NCBI RefSeq assembly: GCF_026153455.1
Contig: NZ_CP110629.1
Span: forward strand, 1,116,001 to 1,180,000
Direction of reading: 5' to 3'
Length of the DNA stretch: 64,000 bases
Source: Marinimicrobium sp. C6131
GTDB taxonomy: Bacteria > Pseudomonadota > Gammaproteobacteria > Pseudomonadales > Cellvibrionaceae
A model generated the notes under the pieces. The model was not told where the DNA came from and did not search any database. It saw only the letters and a list, made by a program, of their open reading frames with translations. Both the position numbers and the translations under genes were made by a program. Below, in pieces: positions 25,780 to 34,962 of this stretch. Every line of letters begins with the position of its first letter. Position 1 is the first letter of the stretch.

Positions 25780-26745
25780 ATGGATACCCACGCAGACGTC
25801 AAAATTCCGGTCGGCATCAGCGAATGCCTGCTCGGGGAGCGGGTCCGGTTTGACGGTGGACACAAGCGTAACCGCTTCCTGACCGACGTCATGAGCCGCT
25901 ACTTCGACTATCGGCCGGTGTGCCCCGAAGTGCTGATTGGCCTGGGAATCCCCCGTAAACCCATTCGCCTGGTCGCCACCGATAAAGGCACCCGCGTGCG
26001 CGGCGTTCAGGACGACCGTCTCGATGTCACTGAAGCCCTGGCCGCCGAAGCCGACAAAGCGCTGGAGCGGATGCCCGACCTCTGCGGCTACGTCATGATG
26101 CAGAACTCGCCCAGTTGTGGCGCCTTTCGCATGAAGCGTTACGGCGAAAACGGCTATCCGCTCGACAGCGACGGGATCGGGGCCTATGCGGAACGGTTGA
26201 TGGAACTGCATCCGCTGCTGCCGGTGGAAGAGGCCGGTCGCCTGACCGATGCCGGGCTGCGGGACAACTTCATCTCCCGGGTGTTCGCCTACCACGACTG
26301 GAAAACCTCAGTCGAGCCCGACCCTACGCCGGCCAAGCTGGTGGATTTCTACTCCCGCTACAAATATCAGGTCATGGCCCACCATGTGCCCAGTTACCAG
26401 TCCATCGGTCGGCTGGTCGCACAGGCCGGCACCCGGGATATCCATGAGCTGTGCAATGAGTTTCTGAACGCCTTCATGGCGGCGCTGAGCCATAAAACCA
26501 CCCGCAAGAGCAACACCAATACCATGATGCACCTGCGCGGTTACCTGCGGGATCTGCTGGATGGCAACGAGCAGCAGGAGCTTTCCGAGGTGATTGATGC
26601 CTACCACGCCGGGGACGTGCCGTTGGTGGTGCCGCTGACGCTGCTCAAGCATTACCTGCGTAAAGTGGACAATCCTTACCTTCAGAAGCAGACATTCTGG
26701 GCACCGCATCCGGAAAAACTGGGGCTTCGCAATGCCAACGTCTGA
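25780..26745 (+). CDS. DUF523-DUF1722 fusion protein
   Basis: A 321-residue protein. The N-terminal DUF523 part carries conserved cysteines in SECLLG (C16), VCPE (C48) and NSPSCGAF (C113). The C-terminal half from about residue 195 is DUF1722, as in E. coli YbgA, with YKYQVMAHHVPSYQSIG. E. coli YbgA lies beside the photolyase gene phr, and here too a photolyase lies in the same operon. The function is unknown; the cysteines suggest a metal or thiol centre. It is the first gene of the operon and overlaps the MerR gene by 14 bases. Confidence 0.88.
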   Translation: MDTHADVKIPVGISECLLGERVRFDGGHKRNRFLTDVMSRYFDYRPVCPEVLIGLGIPRKPIRLVATDKGTRVRGVQDDRLDVTEALAAEADKALERMPDLCGYVMMQNSPSCGAFRMKRYGENGYPLDSDGIGAYAERLMELHPLLPVEEAGRLTDAGLRDNFISRVFAYHDWKTSVEPDPTPAKLVDFYSRYKYQVMAHHVPSYQSIGRLVAQAGTRDIHELCNEFLNAFMAALSHKTTRKSNTNTMMHLRGYLRDLLDGNEQQELSEVIDAYHAGDVPLVVPLTLLKHYLRKVDNPYLQKQTFWAPHPEKLGLRNANV

Positions 26746-27700
26746 GGATCGGGACCCAATGGTGTCCGAGGCGGTTCCCATTCGCAGGGTCTCCGAGCTT
26801 ACCGGCGTCAACAGCGTGACCCTGCGGGCCTGGGAGCGGCGGTATGGCTTGTTGAAGCCGTTGCGCACCGCCAAGGGACACCGCCTGTACCGGCCGGAGG
26901 ATATCGCCCGGGTGGAGGCCATTCAGCGTTGGCTCGCGCGCGGTGTGGCCGTCGGCCAGGTCAGGGCACTGCTGGACCAGGGCGTCGATGAGAGCGCAGC
27001 CGGACTTTCGGAGGCGGACCCCTGGCAACAGCACCGGCAGGCGATGGGGCAGGCGCTTGCCACCCTGGATGTACGCGCACTGCAAAAGCGGCTTGCAGCG
27101 CTGACCGCCGAATACCCGATGCCGGTTCTGGTGGACCATTGTCTTGAACCCCTGTTGTCGCAGTGGCGGTCCGACGTCGGGCAGGGCCGGCCACAATACG
27201 GTGCAACCACGCAACTGATGTGTCTCGAGTCGGTGTTGCTGGGCCATTTTGCCTCGGCCCGGCATCGGCAGACGGTACCCAGGTCGGCGCCGCGCCTGTT
27301 GCTGGTGGATAACGGTCGCACACCGGATTCCGTGCTGCCGATGATCCTGGCGTACAGTCTGGGCGTAAACAGGCTCCAGGTGGACTTCTTCGGCCCGCTG
27401 CCCCAGGCAGAGTGGTTGTACGCGGTGGATCTTCGGGATGCTGATGCCGTGCTGCTCTACACCGACAGTGTGCCCGAGCCGGGACTGGGCTCCGTACATC
27501 GCGATCTGGAGCGGCAACTGGCGGTTCCGGTCTGGTTGGCGGGCCGGCAGACGGCGCTGGTGGAAGACGCGCTGCGACCGCATTGCCTCGGACAATCCCT
27601 CAGCGAGATTCTGGCGGCGCTGGCGGCCCGGCGTCCCACGTGGGTCGATGGTCCTATTTCCTCTGATAACGGGTCCGCAGGCTCTGGAGTATCGCAATAA
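26732..27700 (+). CDS. MerR-family regulator with degenerate B12-binding-like domain
   Basis: A 322-residue protein. Residues 14-80 form a MerR helix-turn-helix (RRVSELTGVNSVTLRAWERRYGLLKP with KGHRLYRPEDI). The rest follows the layout of the LitR/CarH cobalamin photoreceptors: a helical bundle with PLLSQW near 141-145 and a Rossmann-like domain. The lower-ligand motif D/E-x-H-x2-G is not present; the matching place reads VDNGRTPDS near residue 192, and the E-H pair of the helical bundle reads C-L-E. It may thus work without adenosylcobalamin. Its stop and the next start overlap (TAATG). Confidence 0.85.
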   Translation: MPTSEDRDPMVSEAVPIRRVSELTGVNSVTLRAWERRYGLLKPLRTAKGHRLYRPEDIARVEAIQRWLARGVAVGQVRALLDQGVDESAAGLSEADPWQQHRQAMGQALATLDVRALQKRLAALTAEYPMPVLVDHCLEPLLSQWRSDVGQGRPQYGATTQLMCLESVLLGHFASARHRQTVPRSAPRLLLVDNGRTPDSVLPMILAYSLGVNRLQVDFFGPLPQAEWLYAVDLRDADAVLLYTDSVPEPGLGSVHRDLERQLAVPVWLAGRQTALVEDALRPHCLGQSLSEILAALAARRPTWVDGPISSDNGSAGSGVSQ

Positions 27701-28140
27701 TGGCAGACACACTGATCGCACAAATCACCATGCTGTACGAGCGATTTGACCCGGCGCTGATCGGTGCGCTGGACCAGATCTACGATAGCGACGTGGTGTT
27801 CGAAGACCCTCTGCACCGGGTGGAGGGACTGGTGGCGTTGCGTCGGTATTTTTCCGGCATGGTGCACGGTCTTGAGGAGTGTGGTTTCACCTTCAATCAC
27901 ATCCTGGAACAGCGGGGACAGGCGGGCGAACCGGATCAGGCCGTGCTGCTGTGGACCATGCACTACCGCCACCGCAAACTCAAAGGCGGCCGGCGGCTGA
28001 GTCTTGAAGGCAGCAGCCATCTCCAGTTCCGGGATCGGGTGCTGTACCACCGCGACTATTTTGATGCGGGTGCGATGCTCTATGAGCACATTCCGGTGTT
28101 GGGGTATGTGATCGGCAAGATCAAGGCGAGGTTGGGGTAA
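27700..28140 (+). CDS. NTF2-like/SnoaL-like small protein
   Basis: A 146-residue protein of the NTF2-like fold, recognised by the N-terminal helix with YDSDVVFEDPLHRVEGLVALRRYF and the beta-sheet segments with LEGSSHLQFRDRVLYHRDYFD. Members have many roles, including small enzymes. It is linked by TAATG overlaps to both the MerR gene before and the photolyase gene behind, as in other photolyase clusters I know of in marine gammaproteobacteria. No specific function can be given. Confidence 0.82.
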   Translation: MADTLIAQITMLYERFDPALIGALDQIYDSDVVFEDPLHRVEGLVALRRYFSGMVHGLEECGFTFNHILEQRGQAGEPDQAVLLWTMHYRHRKLKGGRRLSLEGSSHLQFRDRVLYHRDYFDAGAMLYEHIPVLGYVIGKIKARLG

Positions 28141-29585
28141 TGGCGGCGGCGGATAGTCAGCGTATTCTCGTGTGGCTGCGCAATGACCTGCGGCTGCGTG
28201 ACAACCCGGCACTGTATCACGCGGCCGAGGCCGGGCAGGGTGTGGTGGCGGTGTACGTGCTGTGTGAGAATTTCATCGAGCGGCACAGTACGGCGCCGGC
28301 GCGGCTTGACTTTGTTCGACGGCACCTGGTGCAACTGCAAGCCGACCTGGCCGAGCGGAATATTCCACTGGTCCTGCTCCGGGTCCGTCGGGCCGACGAC
28401 ATTCCGCACCAACTGCTGACGCTGGCGCGGAGGGAAGGGTGCCACTCACTTTACTTCAACGCGGAGTATCCCCTGGATGAACTGGACCGGGACCGGGACG
28501 TCGCCGAGCATTTCCGTCGCCATGACCGACACTACAAGCGATTCCACGATCGGGTGATTCTGCCACCGGGCCAGGTACGCAACGGTCAGGGCGAACCCTA
28601 CCAGGTGTTTACCGCCTTCAAACGGCGATGGCTGCAACTGGCGCGTGAGCTTCCGATGGTGCCGCACGGTCTGCCCGCCGTTCAGCCGGACACCCTGGGG
28701 CAGGTCGGCGATGCGGGGGTGCCGCTGGAGGCCCTGTTCCAGGGCATCCATCTGAAAGATCTGTCGGCACTCTGGCCCGCCGGTGAGGAGGAGGCGCTGC
28801 GCCGCCTCGCCGAGTTTGCGGACGGGCCCATTCATGACTATAAAAACAGACGGGATCTGCCGGCGGAGGCCGGCACGTCCACGTTGTCGCCCTATCTGGC
28901 AGTCGGCAGCCTGTCTCCGCGTCAGTGTCTGAACGCCGCACTGACGGCCAACGAAGGCCGCTGGGACGAGGGCAGTGATGGCGTGACGACCTGGATCAGC
29001 GAATTGGTCTGGCGGGATTTTTATCAGCATGTGACCGTGGACTTTCCGCAGGTGTGCAAGAACCGTCCACTGCAGAGCCATACCGATGGCTTCCCCTGGC
29101 GCAGTGATGAGGACGACCTGAACCGCTGGCGTCGGGGAGAAACGGGTATTCCCATTGTCGATGCGGCGATGCGCCAGCTTCTGGAAACCGGCTGGATGCA
29201 CAACCGTCTGCGGATGATCGTGGCCATGTTCCTGACCAAAAACCTGCGCATTGACTGGCGCCAGGGCGAGCGCTGGTTCATGTCCCAGTTGATTGACGGT
29301 GACTTTGCGGCCAACAACGGCGGCTGGCAGTGGAGTGCCTCCACCGGAACCGATGCAGCGCCTTACTTTCGGATTTTCAATCCGGTGACCCAGTCCGAGC
29401 GTTTTGATCCCGACGGACGGTTTATTCGTAAGTACATTCCAGAGCTGGCAAAGGTTTCGAGCCGACAGATTCACCAGCCGCCACCGGTGTCCGGTTACCC
29501 GGCACCGATGGTGGACCTGAAAGCCAGCCGCAAGGAGACCATTGCGTTGTTCCAGCAGCTCAATGGCTCACCGTCAAAGGGCTAG
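28140..29585 (+). CDS. phrB: Deoxyribodipyrimidine photolyase
   Basis: A 481-residue class I CPD photolyase. The N-terminal antenna domain starts VWLRNDLRLRDNPAL. The FAD domain has TSTLSPYLAVGSLSPRQ, WISELVWRDFYQH, MHNRLRMIVAMFLTKNL and the FAD-binding tail segment DGDFAANNGGWQWSASTGTD. The conserved electron-transfer and FAD-site residues appear intact, so DNA repair rather than a cryptochrome signalling role is likely. It repairs cyclobutane pyrimidine dimers in light. Confidence 0.95.
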   Translation: MAAADSQRILVWLRNDLRLRDNPALYHAAEAGQGVVAVYVLCENFIERHSTAPARLDFVRRHLVQLQADLAERNIPLVLLRVRRADDIPHQLLTLARREGCHSLYFNAEYPLDELDRDRDVAEHFRRHDRHYKRFHDRVILPPGQVRNGQGEPYQVFTAFKRRWLQLARELPMVPHGLPAVQPDTLGQVGDAGVPLEALFQGIHLKDLSALWPAGEEEALRRLAEFADGPIHDYKNRRDLPAEAGTSTLSPYLAVGSLSPRQCLNAALTANEGRWDEGSDGVTTWISELVWRDFYQHVTVDFPQVCKNRPLQSHTDGFPWRSDEDDLNRWRRGETGIPIVDAAMRQLLETGWMHNRLRMIVAMFLTKNLRIDWRQGERWFMSQLIDGDFAANNGGWQWSASTGTDAAPYFRIFNPVTQSERFDPDGRFIRKYIPELAKVSSRQIHQPPPVSGYPAPMVDLKASRKETIALFQQLNGSPSKG

Positions 29586-29596
29586 AGGAGTTGTCT

Positions 29597-30352
29597 ATGA
29601 ACCAGTCCCGCTGGATATGGGTTACAGGTGCTTCAACCGGTATTGGTGAAGCGCTGGCCCGCCGATTGCTGCAAGACGGTCACCGGGTGGTGATCAGTGC
29701 CCGCTCGGCCGACAAGTTGGACGCCCTGGCCCGGGCGTTCCCCGAACAATGCCACACACTGCCGGTTGACCTGACCGATCGCGAAGCGCTGAGTCAGGCG
29801 GCCGACCGATTGAAGGCGATTACCCCCCATCTGGATGCCGTTGTGATCAACGCCGGCACCTGCGAGTACATCGACGTCAAGCACTTCGATGCGGCCCCCT
29901 TTGCTCCGGTGATGAACATCAATGTGATCGGTTCGGCCAATACCGTTGAGGTGGCCCTGCCGTTCCTGCGCCGCTCGCCGAATCGCGCGCAGGTCGTCGG
30001 AGTGGGCAGTATGGTCACGGTCCTGCCGCTGACCCGCAGTGAAGCGTACGGCGCCTCAAAGGCCGCGATGGAGTACTTCATGCACTCGCTGCGCGTGGAT
30101 CTGGCGCCGGAGGGCATCGACGTGACCCTGGTGCGTCCCGGGTTTGTCAAAACGCCGCTTACCGATCGCAATGACTTTGAAATGCCGTTTCTGGTCGAGG
30201 CCGAAACGGCCGCGGAGCACATTGCCCGTGGTATGGCCCGGCGCCAGCGAATTGTGCAGTTTCCCTGGCAGTTGGTGTGGACCATGCGCCTCATCAGCTG
30301 GTTACCCCTGGGCTGGAAAACAGCTCTATTGAAGAAGATGGTGAAAGCTTGA
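29597..30352 (+). CDS. Short-chain dehydrogenase/reductase
   Basis: A 251-residue SDR. The NAD(P) loop is TGASTGIGEAL, the NAG motif is INAGTCEY, the catalytic Tyr/Lys are in YGASKAAMEYF and the PG motif is VRPGFVKTPLTD. The C-terminus has a hydrophobic tail (WTMRLISWLPLGWKTALL) that may touch the membrane. The ATG at 29597 follows AGAGGAG. The substrate is unknown; it stands in the photolyase/Cfa operon, where SDR genes are regular members. Confidence 0.88.
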   Translation: MNQSRWIWVTGASTGIGEALARRLLQDGHRVVISARSADKLDALARAFPEQCHTLPVDLTDREALSQAADRLKAITPHLDAVVINAGTCEYIDVKHFDAAPFAPVMNINVIGSANTVEVALPFLRRSPNRAQVVGVGSMVTVLPLTRSEAYGASKAAMEYFMHSLRVDLAPEGIDVTLVRPGFVKTPLTDRNDFEMPFLVEAETAAEHIARGMARRQRIVQFPWQLVWTMRLISWLPLGWKTALLKKMVKA

Positions 30353-30378
30353 GCAAGACATCAGGTGCTGTGGGCACA

Positions 30379-31644
30379 ATGGATTCTGAAACAAAACATA
30401 TTGCGATCATCGGCTCCGGTATCAGCGGATTGACGGCGGGGTACCTGCTGGCCAAAAGGCATCGCGTGACGGTGTTTGAGGCGGGCGACACCATCGGTGG
30501 TCACACCGCCACCAAGCGCGTGAACGTGGCGGGGCAGGACTATGATGTGGATACCGGGTTTATCGTCTTCAATGACCGGACATACCCGAATTTCATCAAG
30601 CTGATGTCCCGGTTGGGGGTCGCCAGTCAGTTGACCGATATGGGCTTTGGCGTGACCCGGCCCGACAACCATTACGAGTATAGTGGCAGTGGTGTGCGCG
30701 GCCTGTTTGCGCAGAAACGCAATCTGTTGCGGCCGGCACACTGGCGGATGCTGCGGGATATTCTGCGCTTCAACCGCGCCTGTACCCAGGCGTATGAGCA
30801 GGACCAGATCGACCCGGAAATGACGCTGGGCCAGTACCTTGAACAGGAACGGTACAGCCGGTTTTTCCGGGAACACTATATTCTGCCGATGGTATCCGCC
30901 ATCTGGTCCTCCGGGCTGTCCGGTGCGGCGGAGATGCCGCTGATCTTTTTTATCCGCTTTTTCCATAATCACGGTCTGCTCACCGTCACCCAACAGCCCC
31001 AGTGGTACACGATCAAGGGGGGCTCCCACAGCTACCTGACACCGCTGACCCGGGAGTTCGCCGAGGGTATCCACACTGGTTGCCCGGTGACCCGCGTGGA
31101 GCGCACGGAACAGGGGGTGCGTCTGACCACGGACCGTTTTGGTGAGCAGGCCTTTGACGAGGTCATTTTCGCCTGCCACAGCGATCAGGCCCTGAAGCTG
31201 TTGGTGGATCCGACGGATCGCGAATACGATATTCTGTCGGCCATTCCCTACCAGGATAACGACGTGGTGCTGCACACCGATTCAAGCATTCTTCCCAAAG
31301 CGCGTGGCGCCTGGGCCAGTTGGAACTACCGGCTGAGCCCCGGACGGGATGACGAAGCCGTTCTGACCTACAACATGAACATGCTTCAGCGTCTGGCCTG
31401 TCCCGAGACGATATGCGTCAGCGTGAATGCCACGCAGTGGCTGGATGAGCACAAAATTCTCGGTCGCTATCGCTACAGTCATCCGGTGTTCAATCGGGCC
31501 AGTATCGCCGCCCAGGCCCGCTGGAGCGATATCAGTGGGGTCAATCACACCCATTACTGTGGTGCCTACTGGCGCAACGGCTTTCACGAGGACGGTGTGG
31601 TATCCGGTCTGCGTGTGGCCAAGGCGTTGGGGGAGTCCTTCTGA
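30379..31644 (+). CDS. FAD/NAD(P)-binding oxidoreductase (amine oxidase superfamily)
   Basis: A protein of about 420 residues with the dinucleotide fold IIGSGISGLTAGYLLAKRHRVTVFEAGDTIGGHT and a C-terminal FAD segment HYCGAYWRNGFHEDGVVSGLRVA. It belongs to the flavin amine-oxidase/desaturase-like group regularly found with DUF1365 and Cfa-type genes. It is proposed to act on fatty acyl chains in such clusters. The start is uncertain: ATG at 30379 is used, but a TTG at 30349 overlapping the SDR stop is possible. The end overlaps the DUF1365 start (TGATG). Confidence 0.88.
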   Translation: MDSETKHIAIIGSGISGLTAGYLLAKRHRVTVFEAGDTIGGHTATKRVNVAGQDYDVDTGFIVFNDRTYPNFIKLMSRLGVASQLTDMGFGVTRPDNHYEYSGSGVRGLFAQKRNLLRPAHWRMLRDILRFNRACTQAYEQDQIDPEMTLGQYLEQERYSRFFREHYILPMVSAIWSSGLSGAAEMPLIFFIRFFHNHGLLTVTQQPQWYTIKGGSHSYLTPLTREFAEGIHTGCPVTRVERTEQGVRLTTDRFGEQAFDEVIFACHSDQALKLLVDPTDREYDILSAIPYQDNDVVLHTDSSILPKARGAWASWNYRLSPGRDDEAVLTYNMNMLQRLACPETICVSVNATQWLDEHKILGRYRYSHPVFNRASIAAQARWSDISGVNHTHYCGAYWRNGFHEDGVVSGLRVAKALGESF

Positions 31645-32432
31645 TGCACAGTGCCATTTATCAGGGCTGGGTCCGTCATCGCCGCTTTGTGCCCAGAAAC
31701 CACGAGTTCCGTTATCGGTCGACGCTGTTTTATCTGGACCTGGATGAACTGCCGAGATTGTTTGAAGGGCTGCGCTTCTGGGGGTTCAATCGCCGTCGAC
31801 TTGGCTGGTTCCGGCGGGAGGATTACCTTCACCCCGAGAAGCCGGACCTGAAGACAGCGGTGCGCGAGGAAGTCACCCGTCAGACGGGGCACTGTCCCTC
31901 CGGCCCCATCCGGTTGCTGACCAATCTGCGTCAGTGGGGGCTGTGCTTCAATCCGGTCAGTTTCTATTACTGCTTTGAACCGGACGCGGAAAGGCCCAGT
32001 GTCATCCTGGCGGAGGTCAATAACACCCCCTGGAATGAGCGGCACTGCTACGTGATTCCCTGCAACCCGATCACGGGCAAGAGTCGATTGGGCTTCAGGA
32101 AGGCCTTTCATGTATCGCCGTTCAATCCGATTGATATGGAGTACCGGTGGATCAGCACCGCGCCGGAGGAAACGCTGCTGGTGCACATGGAAAACTGGCG
32201 GGAGGGCGCCCGTCACATGGATGCGACGCTCAGTCTGGAACGACTGGCCTGGGCGCCTTCACGTCTGAATCGCATTTTGTGGCAGCAGCCCTGGCTAACG
32301 ATCAAAGTGCCCCTGGCCATTTATTGGCAGGCACTCAGACTCTGGTTAAAGCGGGTGCCTCTCTATGGGCATCAGACGGCCCCGGCTTCTGAACGATCCC
32401 TCACCCGAATTACGCTGGCACCCAGGAGGTAG
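31644..32432 (+). CDS. DUF1365 family protein
   Basis: A 262-residue protein with the DUF1365 hallmarks: IYQGWVRHRRFVPRNHEFRY at the N-terminus, LTNLRQWGLCFNPVSFYYCF, EVNNTPWNERHCYVI and KAFHVSPFNPIDMEYRW. The family is of unknown function and nearly always sits with an FAD oxidoreductase and a Cfa-like methyltransferase. An involvement in modified fatty acid synthesis is inferred from that constant company. Confidence 0.92.
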   Translation: MHSAIYQGWVRHRRFVPRNHEFRYRSTLFYLDLDELPRLFEGLRFWGFNRRRLGWFRREDYLHPEKPDLKTAVREEVTRQTGHCPSGPIRLLTNLRQWGLCFNPVSFYYCFEPDAERPSVILAEVNNTPWNERHCYVIPCNPITGKSRLGFRKAFHVSPFNPIDMEYRWISTAPEETLLVHMENWREGARHMDATLSLERLAWAPSRLNRILWQQPWLTIKVPLAIYWQALRLWLKRVPLYGHQTAPASERSLTRITLAPRR

Positions 32433-32434
32433 TT

Positions 32435-33703
32435 GTGACGCATTCCAACCCCAGCATCGCTCGCTTCAAAGGTCATCGATTCGCCAAGCCTCGCTGGAAC
32501 CAGGCGCTGGCGAAGCGTCTGATCCTCAAAACCCTGTCGGCCATGGAGGAGGGCTGCCTGCGCCTGCATGATGGCGATGAATGTCATGAGTTCGGTCAGC
32601 CGGCCGACGAGGCGATATTGGTGGCCGACCTGCATGTGCACAATCCGATGGCCTATGCCGAGGTCGCTTTCGGTGGCTCGGTCGGCGCCGGCGAAGCCTA
32701 TATGAGCGGCTACTGGTCGACGCCGAATCTCACTCAGGTCACGCGCATCTTTGTCCGCAATATGCACGCGCTCGACAAGATGGACGCCGGTCAGTCGTAT
32801 GTCGGCAAGAGGCTTCTGCGGTTGTTCCGGTGGATGAACCGGAACTCGAAAGAGGGGGCCCGGCGCAATATTGCCGCGCACTACGATCTGGGCAATGACT
32901 TTTTCCGGCTGTTCCTCGATCCGAGCATGATGTATTCCTCGGCCATTTATCCGCATCCGGAGTCGACCCTGGCGGAAGCGGCCGAGTACAAGCTGAAGCG
33001 CATTTGTGAAAAACTGGAACTGGGCCCGGACGATCACCTGTTGGAAATTGGCACCGGCTGGGGCGGTTTGGCAATCTACGCCGCCCGTCACTACGGATGC
33101 CGGGTCACCACCACCACGATTTCCCGGGCGCAGTGGGAACACGCCCAGGCTCAGGTCAAGGCGGCAGGGCTTGAGGATCGGGTGACGCTGCTGTTCAAGG
33201 ATTATCGGGATCTGACCGGCGAGTACACCAAGCTGGTCTCGGTGGAAATGATCGAGGCGGTGGGGCATGAGCATTTCCGCGAGTACTTTGAGCGCTGCTC
33301 CCGTCTGTTGGCCTCCGATGGTCTGATGTTGATCCAGGCGATCACCATTGCCGATCAGCGCTATGAGCACGCCCGCAAGCATGTGGACTTTATCCAGCGG
33401 TACATTTTCCCCGGCGGTTCATTGCCCTCCGTGGCCTTGATGAGCGACCTTACCCGGCGCTTTACCGACCTGAACCTGCTGCACCTGGAAGATATCGGGC
33501 AGCACTATGCGCGCACTCTCAGGGATTGGCGGCTCGCGTTTGAGGCGCAGCTCGACAAAGTGCGGGCGATGAAATTCGACGAGCGGTTTATCCGCATGTG
33601 GGAATACTATCTGTGCTATTGCGAGGGAGGCTTCATTGAGCGCAGTATCGGTACGGCCCAGTTGTTGATGGCCAAGCCCAAATATCGCCCGGAGCCGGTC
33701 TGA
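32435..33703 (+). CDS. Cyclopropane-fatty-acyl-phospholipid synthase family methyltransferase
   Basis: A 422-residue S-adenosylmethionine-dependent enzyme. It has HYDLGNDFFRLFLDPSMMYSSA, the SAM-binding LLEIGTGWGGLAIYAA, the EMIEAVGHE segment and the FPGGSLPS segment, all typical of Cfa. It would transfer a methylene or methyl group to unsaturated acyl chains. In photo-oxidative stress clusters the relatives are implicated in making methylated or furan fatty acids. The GTG start at 32435 follows AGGAGG, two bases after the DUF1365 stop. Confidence 0.92.
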   Translation: MTHSNPSIARFKGHRFAKPRWNQALAKRLILKTLSAMEEGCLRLHDGDECHEFGQPADEAILVADLHVHNPMAYAEVAFGGSVGAGEAYMSGYWSTPNLTQVTRIFVRNMHALDKMDAGQSYVGKRLLRLFRWMNRNSKEGARRNIAAHYDLGNDFFRLFLDPSMMYSSAIYPHPESTLAEAAEYKLKRICEKLELGPDDHLLEIGTGWGGLAIYAARHYGCRVTTTTISRAQWEHAQAQVKAAGLEDRVTLLFKDYRDLTGEYTKLVSVEMIEAVGHEHFREYFERCSRLLASDGLMLIQAITIADQRYEHARKHVDFIQRYIFPGGSLPSVALMSDLTRRFTDLNLLHLEDIGQHYARTLRDWRLAFEAQLDKVRAMKFDERFIRMWEYYLCYCEGGFIERSIGTAQLLMAKPKYRPEPV

Positions 33704-33704
33704 C

Positions 33705-34229
33705 GTGACACTGACCCGACACTATTGGTGGATCAACGCAATCGTTTCACAAATCGGCTGGTTTGTGTGCGTGCTGTTGGGCAACGTTCCGGGTGTGGCG
33801 TTTACGTTTCTGTTTGTGGTGCTGCACTTCCGGTTTGCCCCGGTCCATCCACGGGACTGGCTGGCGATTTGCGTGGCCCTGCCCATGGGGGTCGCCCACG
33901 ACAACCTGCTGGGGTACTTCGGGGTGCTGGATTACAGTGCCGTGTCCGCCTCGGGTCTGGCGCCGGCCTGGTTGACGTCGCTCTGGGTGATCATGGCGCT
34001 GACCTTACATCACCCGCTGAAGAGTCTGTATGAACGCCCCTGGTTGATTGGCTTGGTCGGCGCTGTGGGTGGTCCCATGGCGTACCTGGGCGGCGTCCGG
34101 TTGTCCGGGGTCGAATGGGGTATGTCGGTCACTCATGGGTTTCTGATCATGATGGCCATCTGGTGCTGGTTGTTACCCCTGCATCGTTGGCTGGTGTTGC
34201 GAGGAGAGCGGTTATGTGGAAAACCTTGA
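33705..34229 (+). CDS. DUF2878 membrane protein
   Basis: A 174-residue protein with about five or six membrane segments and the DUF2878 pattern (INAIVSQIGWFVCVLLG, PMGVAHDNLLGYFGVL, TLHHPLKSL). The family is a regular member of the DUF1365/Cfa operon type and has no known function. The GTG start is one base after the Cfa stop, and the end overlaps the next gene by 16 bases. Confidence 0.86.
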   Translation: MTLTRHYWWINAIVSQIGWFVCVLLGNVPGVAFTFLFVVLHFRFAPVHPRDWLAICVALPMGVAHDNLLGYFGVLDYSAVSASGLAPAWLTSLWVIMALTLHHPLKSLYERPWLIGLVGAVGGPMAYLGGVRLSGVEWGMSVTHGFLIMMAIWCWLLPLHRWLVLRGERLCGKP

Positions 34230-34942
34230 TCTCGAGTGTGGTGGGAAGCCTGCTTCTGTTTCCGGCGTTTCAGGCTCTGGCGGAAGATAGCGAGTATGAA
34301 ATCATCGGCGCCGCGTATCATGCCGAAGACATTGAGCAATTGCTGTACGAAGAACGGTATACGCCGATCGATGAGAATGGCAAGGGCGAGGTGCATTACG
34401 TGGACCCGGACGGCGAGCGTATTGCGGAGAAATCCCTCGACTACTCATACGGTGACAGTCGTCCCTCGTTTGAACTGCGGGACCTCCGTGAGGATCTGCA
34501 CTGGAGTGCCCGATGGACGGATGACGAGGAGCGGATTCGGTTGGCGCGCGGCTCGGTAGACGCGCCGGACACCGAGACGGTGGATGCCAAAAGCCGGCAG
34601 GTGATCGACGCCGGTTTCGATCCGTTCATCCAGAGCCAGTGGGATCGTTTGATGGATGGAGAGCGGGTGACGTTTCACTTTGCCTTTCCCAATCGGCTGA
34701 CCAATGTCCGCCTGCGCGCCGAGCGCATTGACGCCGAGGACTCGCCCATTCAAAAGCAGGAAGAGGACTGGGTGTATTTCCGTATCCGGGTGAACAGTGC
34801 CGTGCTGTCATTGTTCGCGGATAATCTGTACCTGGCCTATGATCCGGAGGACACCCGTCTGATGGTCTTTCGCGGTCGCTCGAATATTCCGGACGCCGAC
34901 GGCGAAGGGCGGGATGTGGAAATTCACTACCGTTATCCCTAA
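34214..34942 (+). CDS. Hypothetical exported protein
   Basis: A 242-residue protein from the ATG at 34214, preceded by GAGGAGAGCGG. The first 23 residues look like a signal peptide (MWKTLISSVVGSLLLF with cleavage near ALA-EDS). The rest is acidic and rich in beta-strand-like segments, with a VYFRIRVNSAVLSLFADNLYLAYD stretch. I do not recognise a family. As the last gene of the operon it may be a periplasmic partner of the lipid-modifying proteins. Confidence 0.78.
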   Translation: MWKTLISSVVGSLLLFPAFQALAEDSEYEIIGAAYHAEDIEQLLYEERYTPIDENGKGEVHYVDPDGERIAEKSLDYSYGDSRPSFELRDLREDLHWSARWTDDEERIRLARGSVDAPDTETVDAKSRQVIDAGFDPFIQSQWDRLMDGERVTFHFAFPNRLTNVRLRAERIDAEDSPIQKQEEDWVYFRIRVNSAVLSLFADNLYLAYDPEDTRLMVFRGRSNIPDADGEGRDVEIHYRYP

Positions 34943-34962
34943 GACCCGGGTAAGGCACGGGA

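Noticed and set aside
28140..29585. Photolyase gene as a cryptochrome photoreceptor for the operon
   Set aside because: The length and FAD-site segments are those of a class I CPD photolyase, and no cryptochrome-type extension is present.
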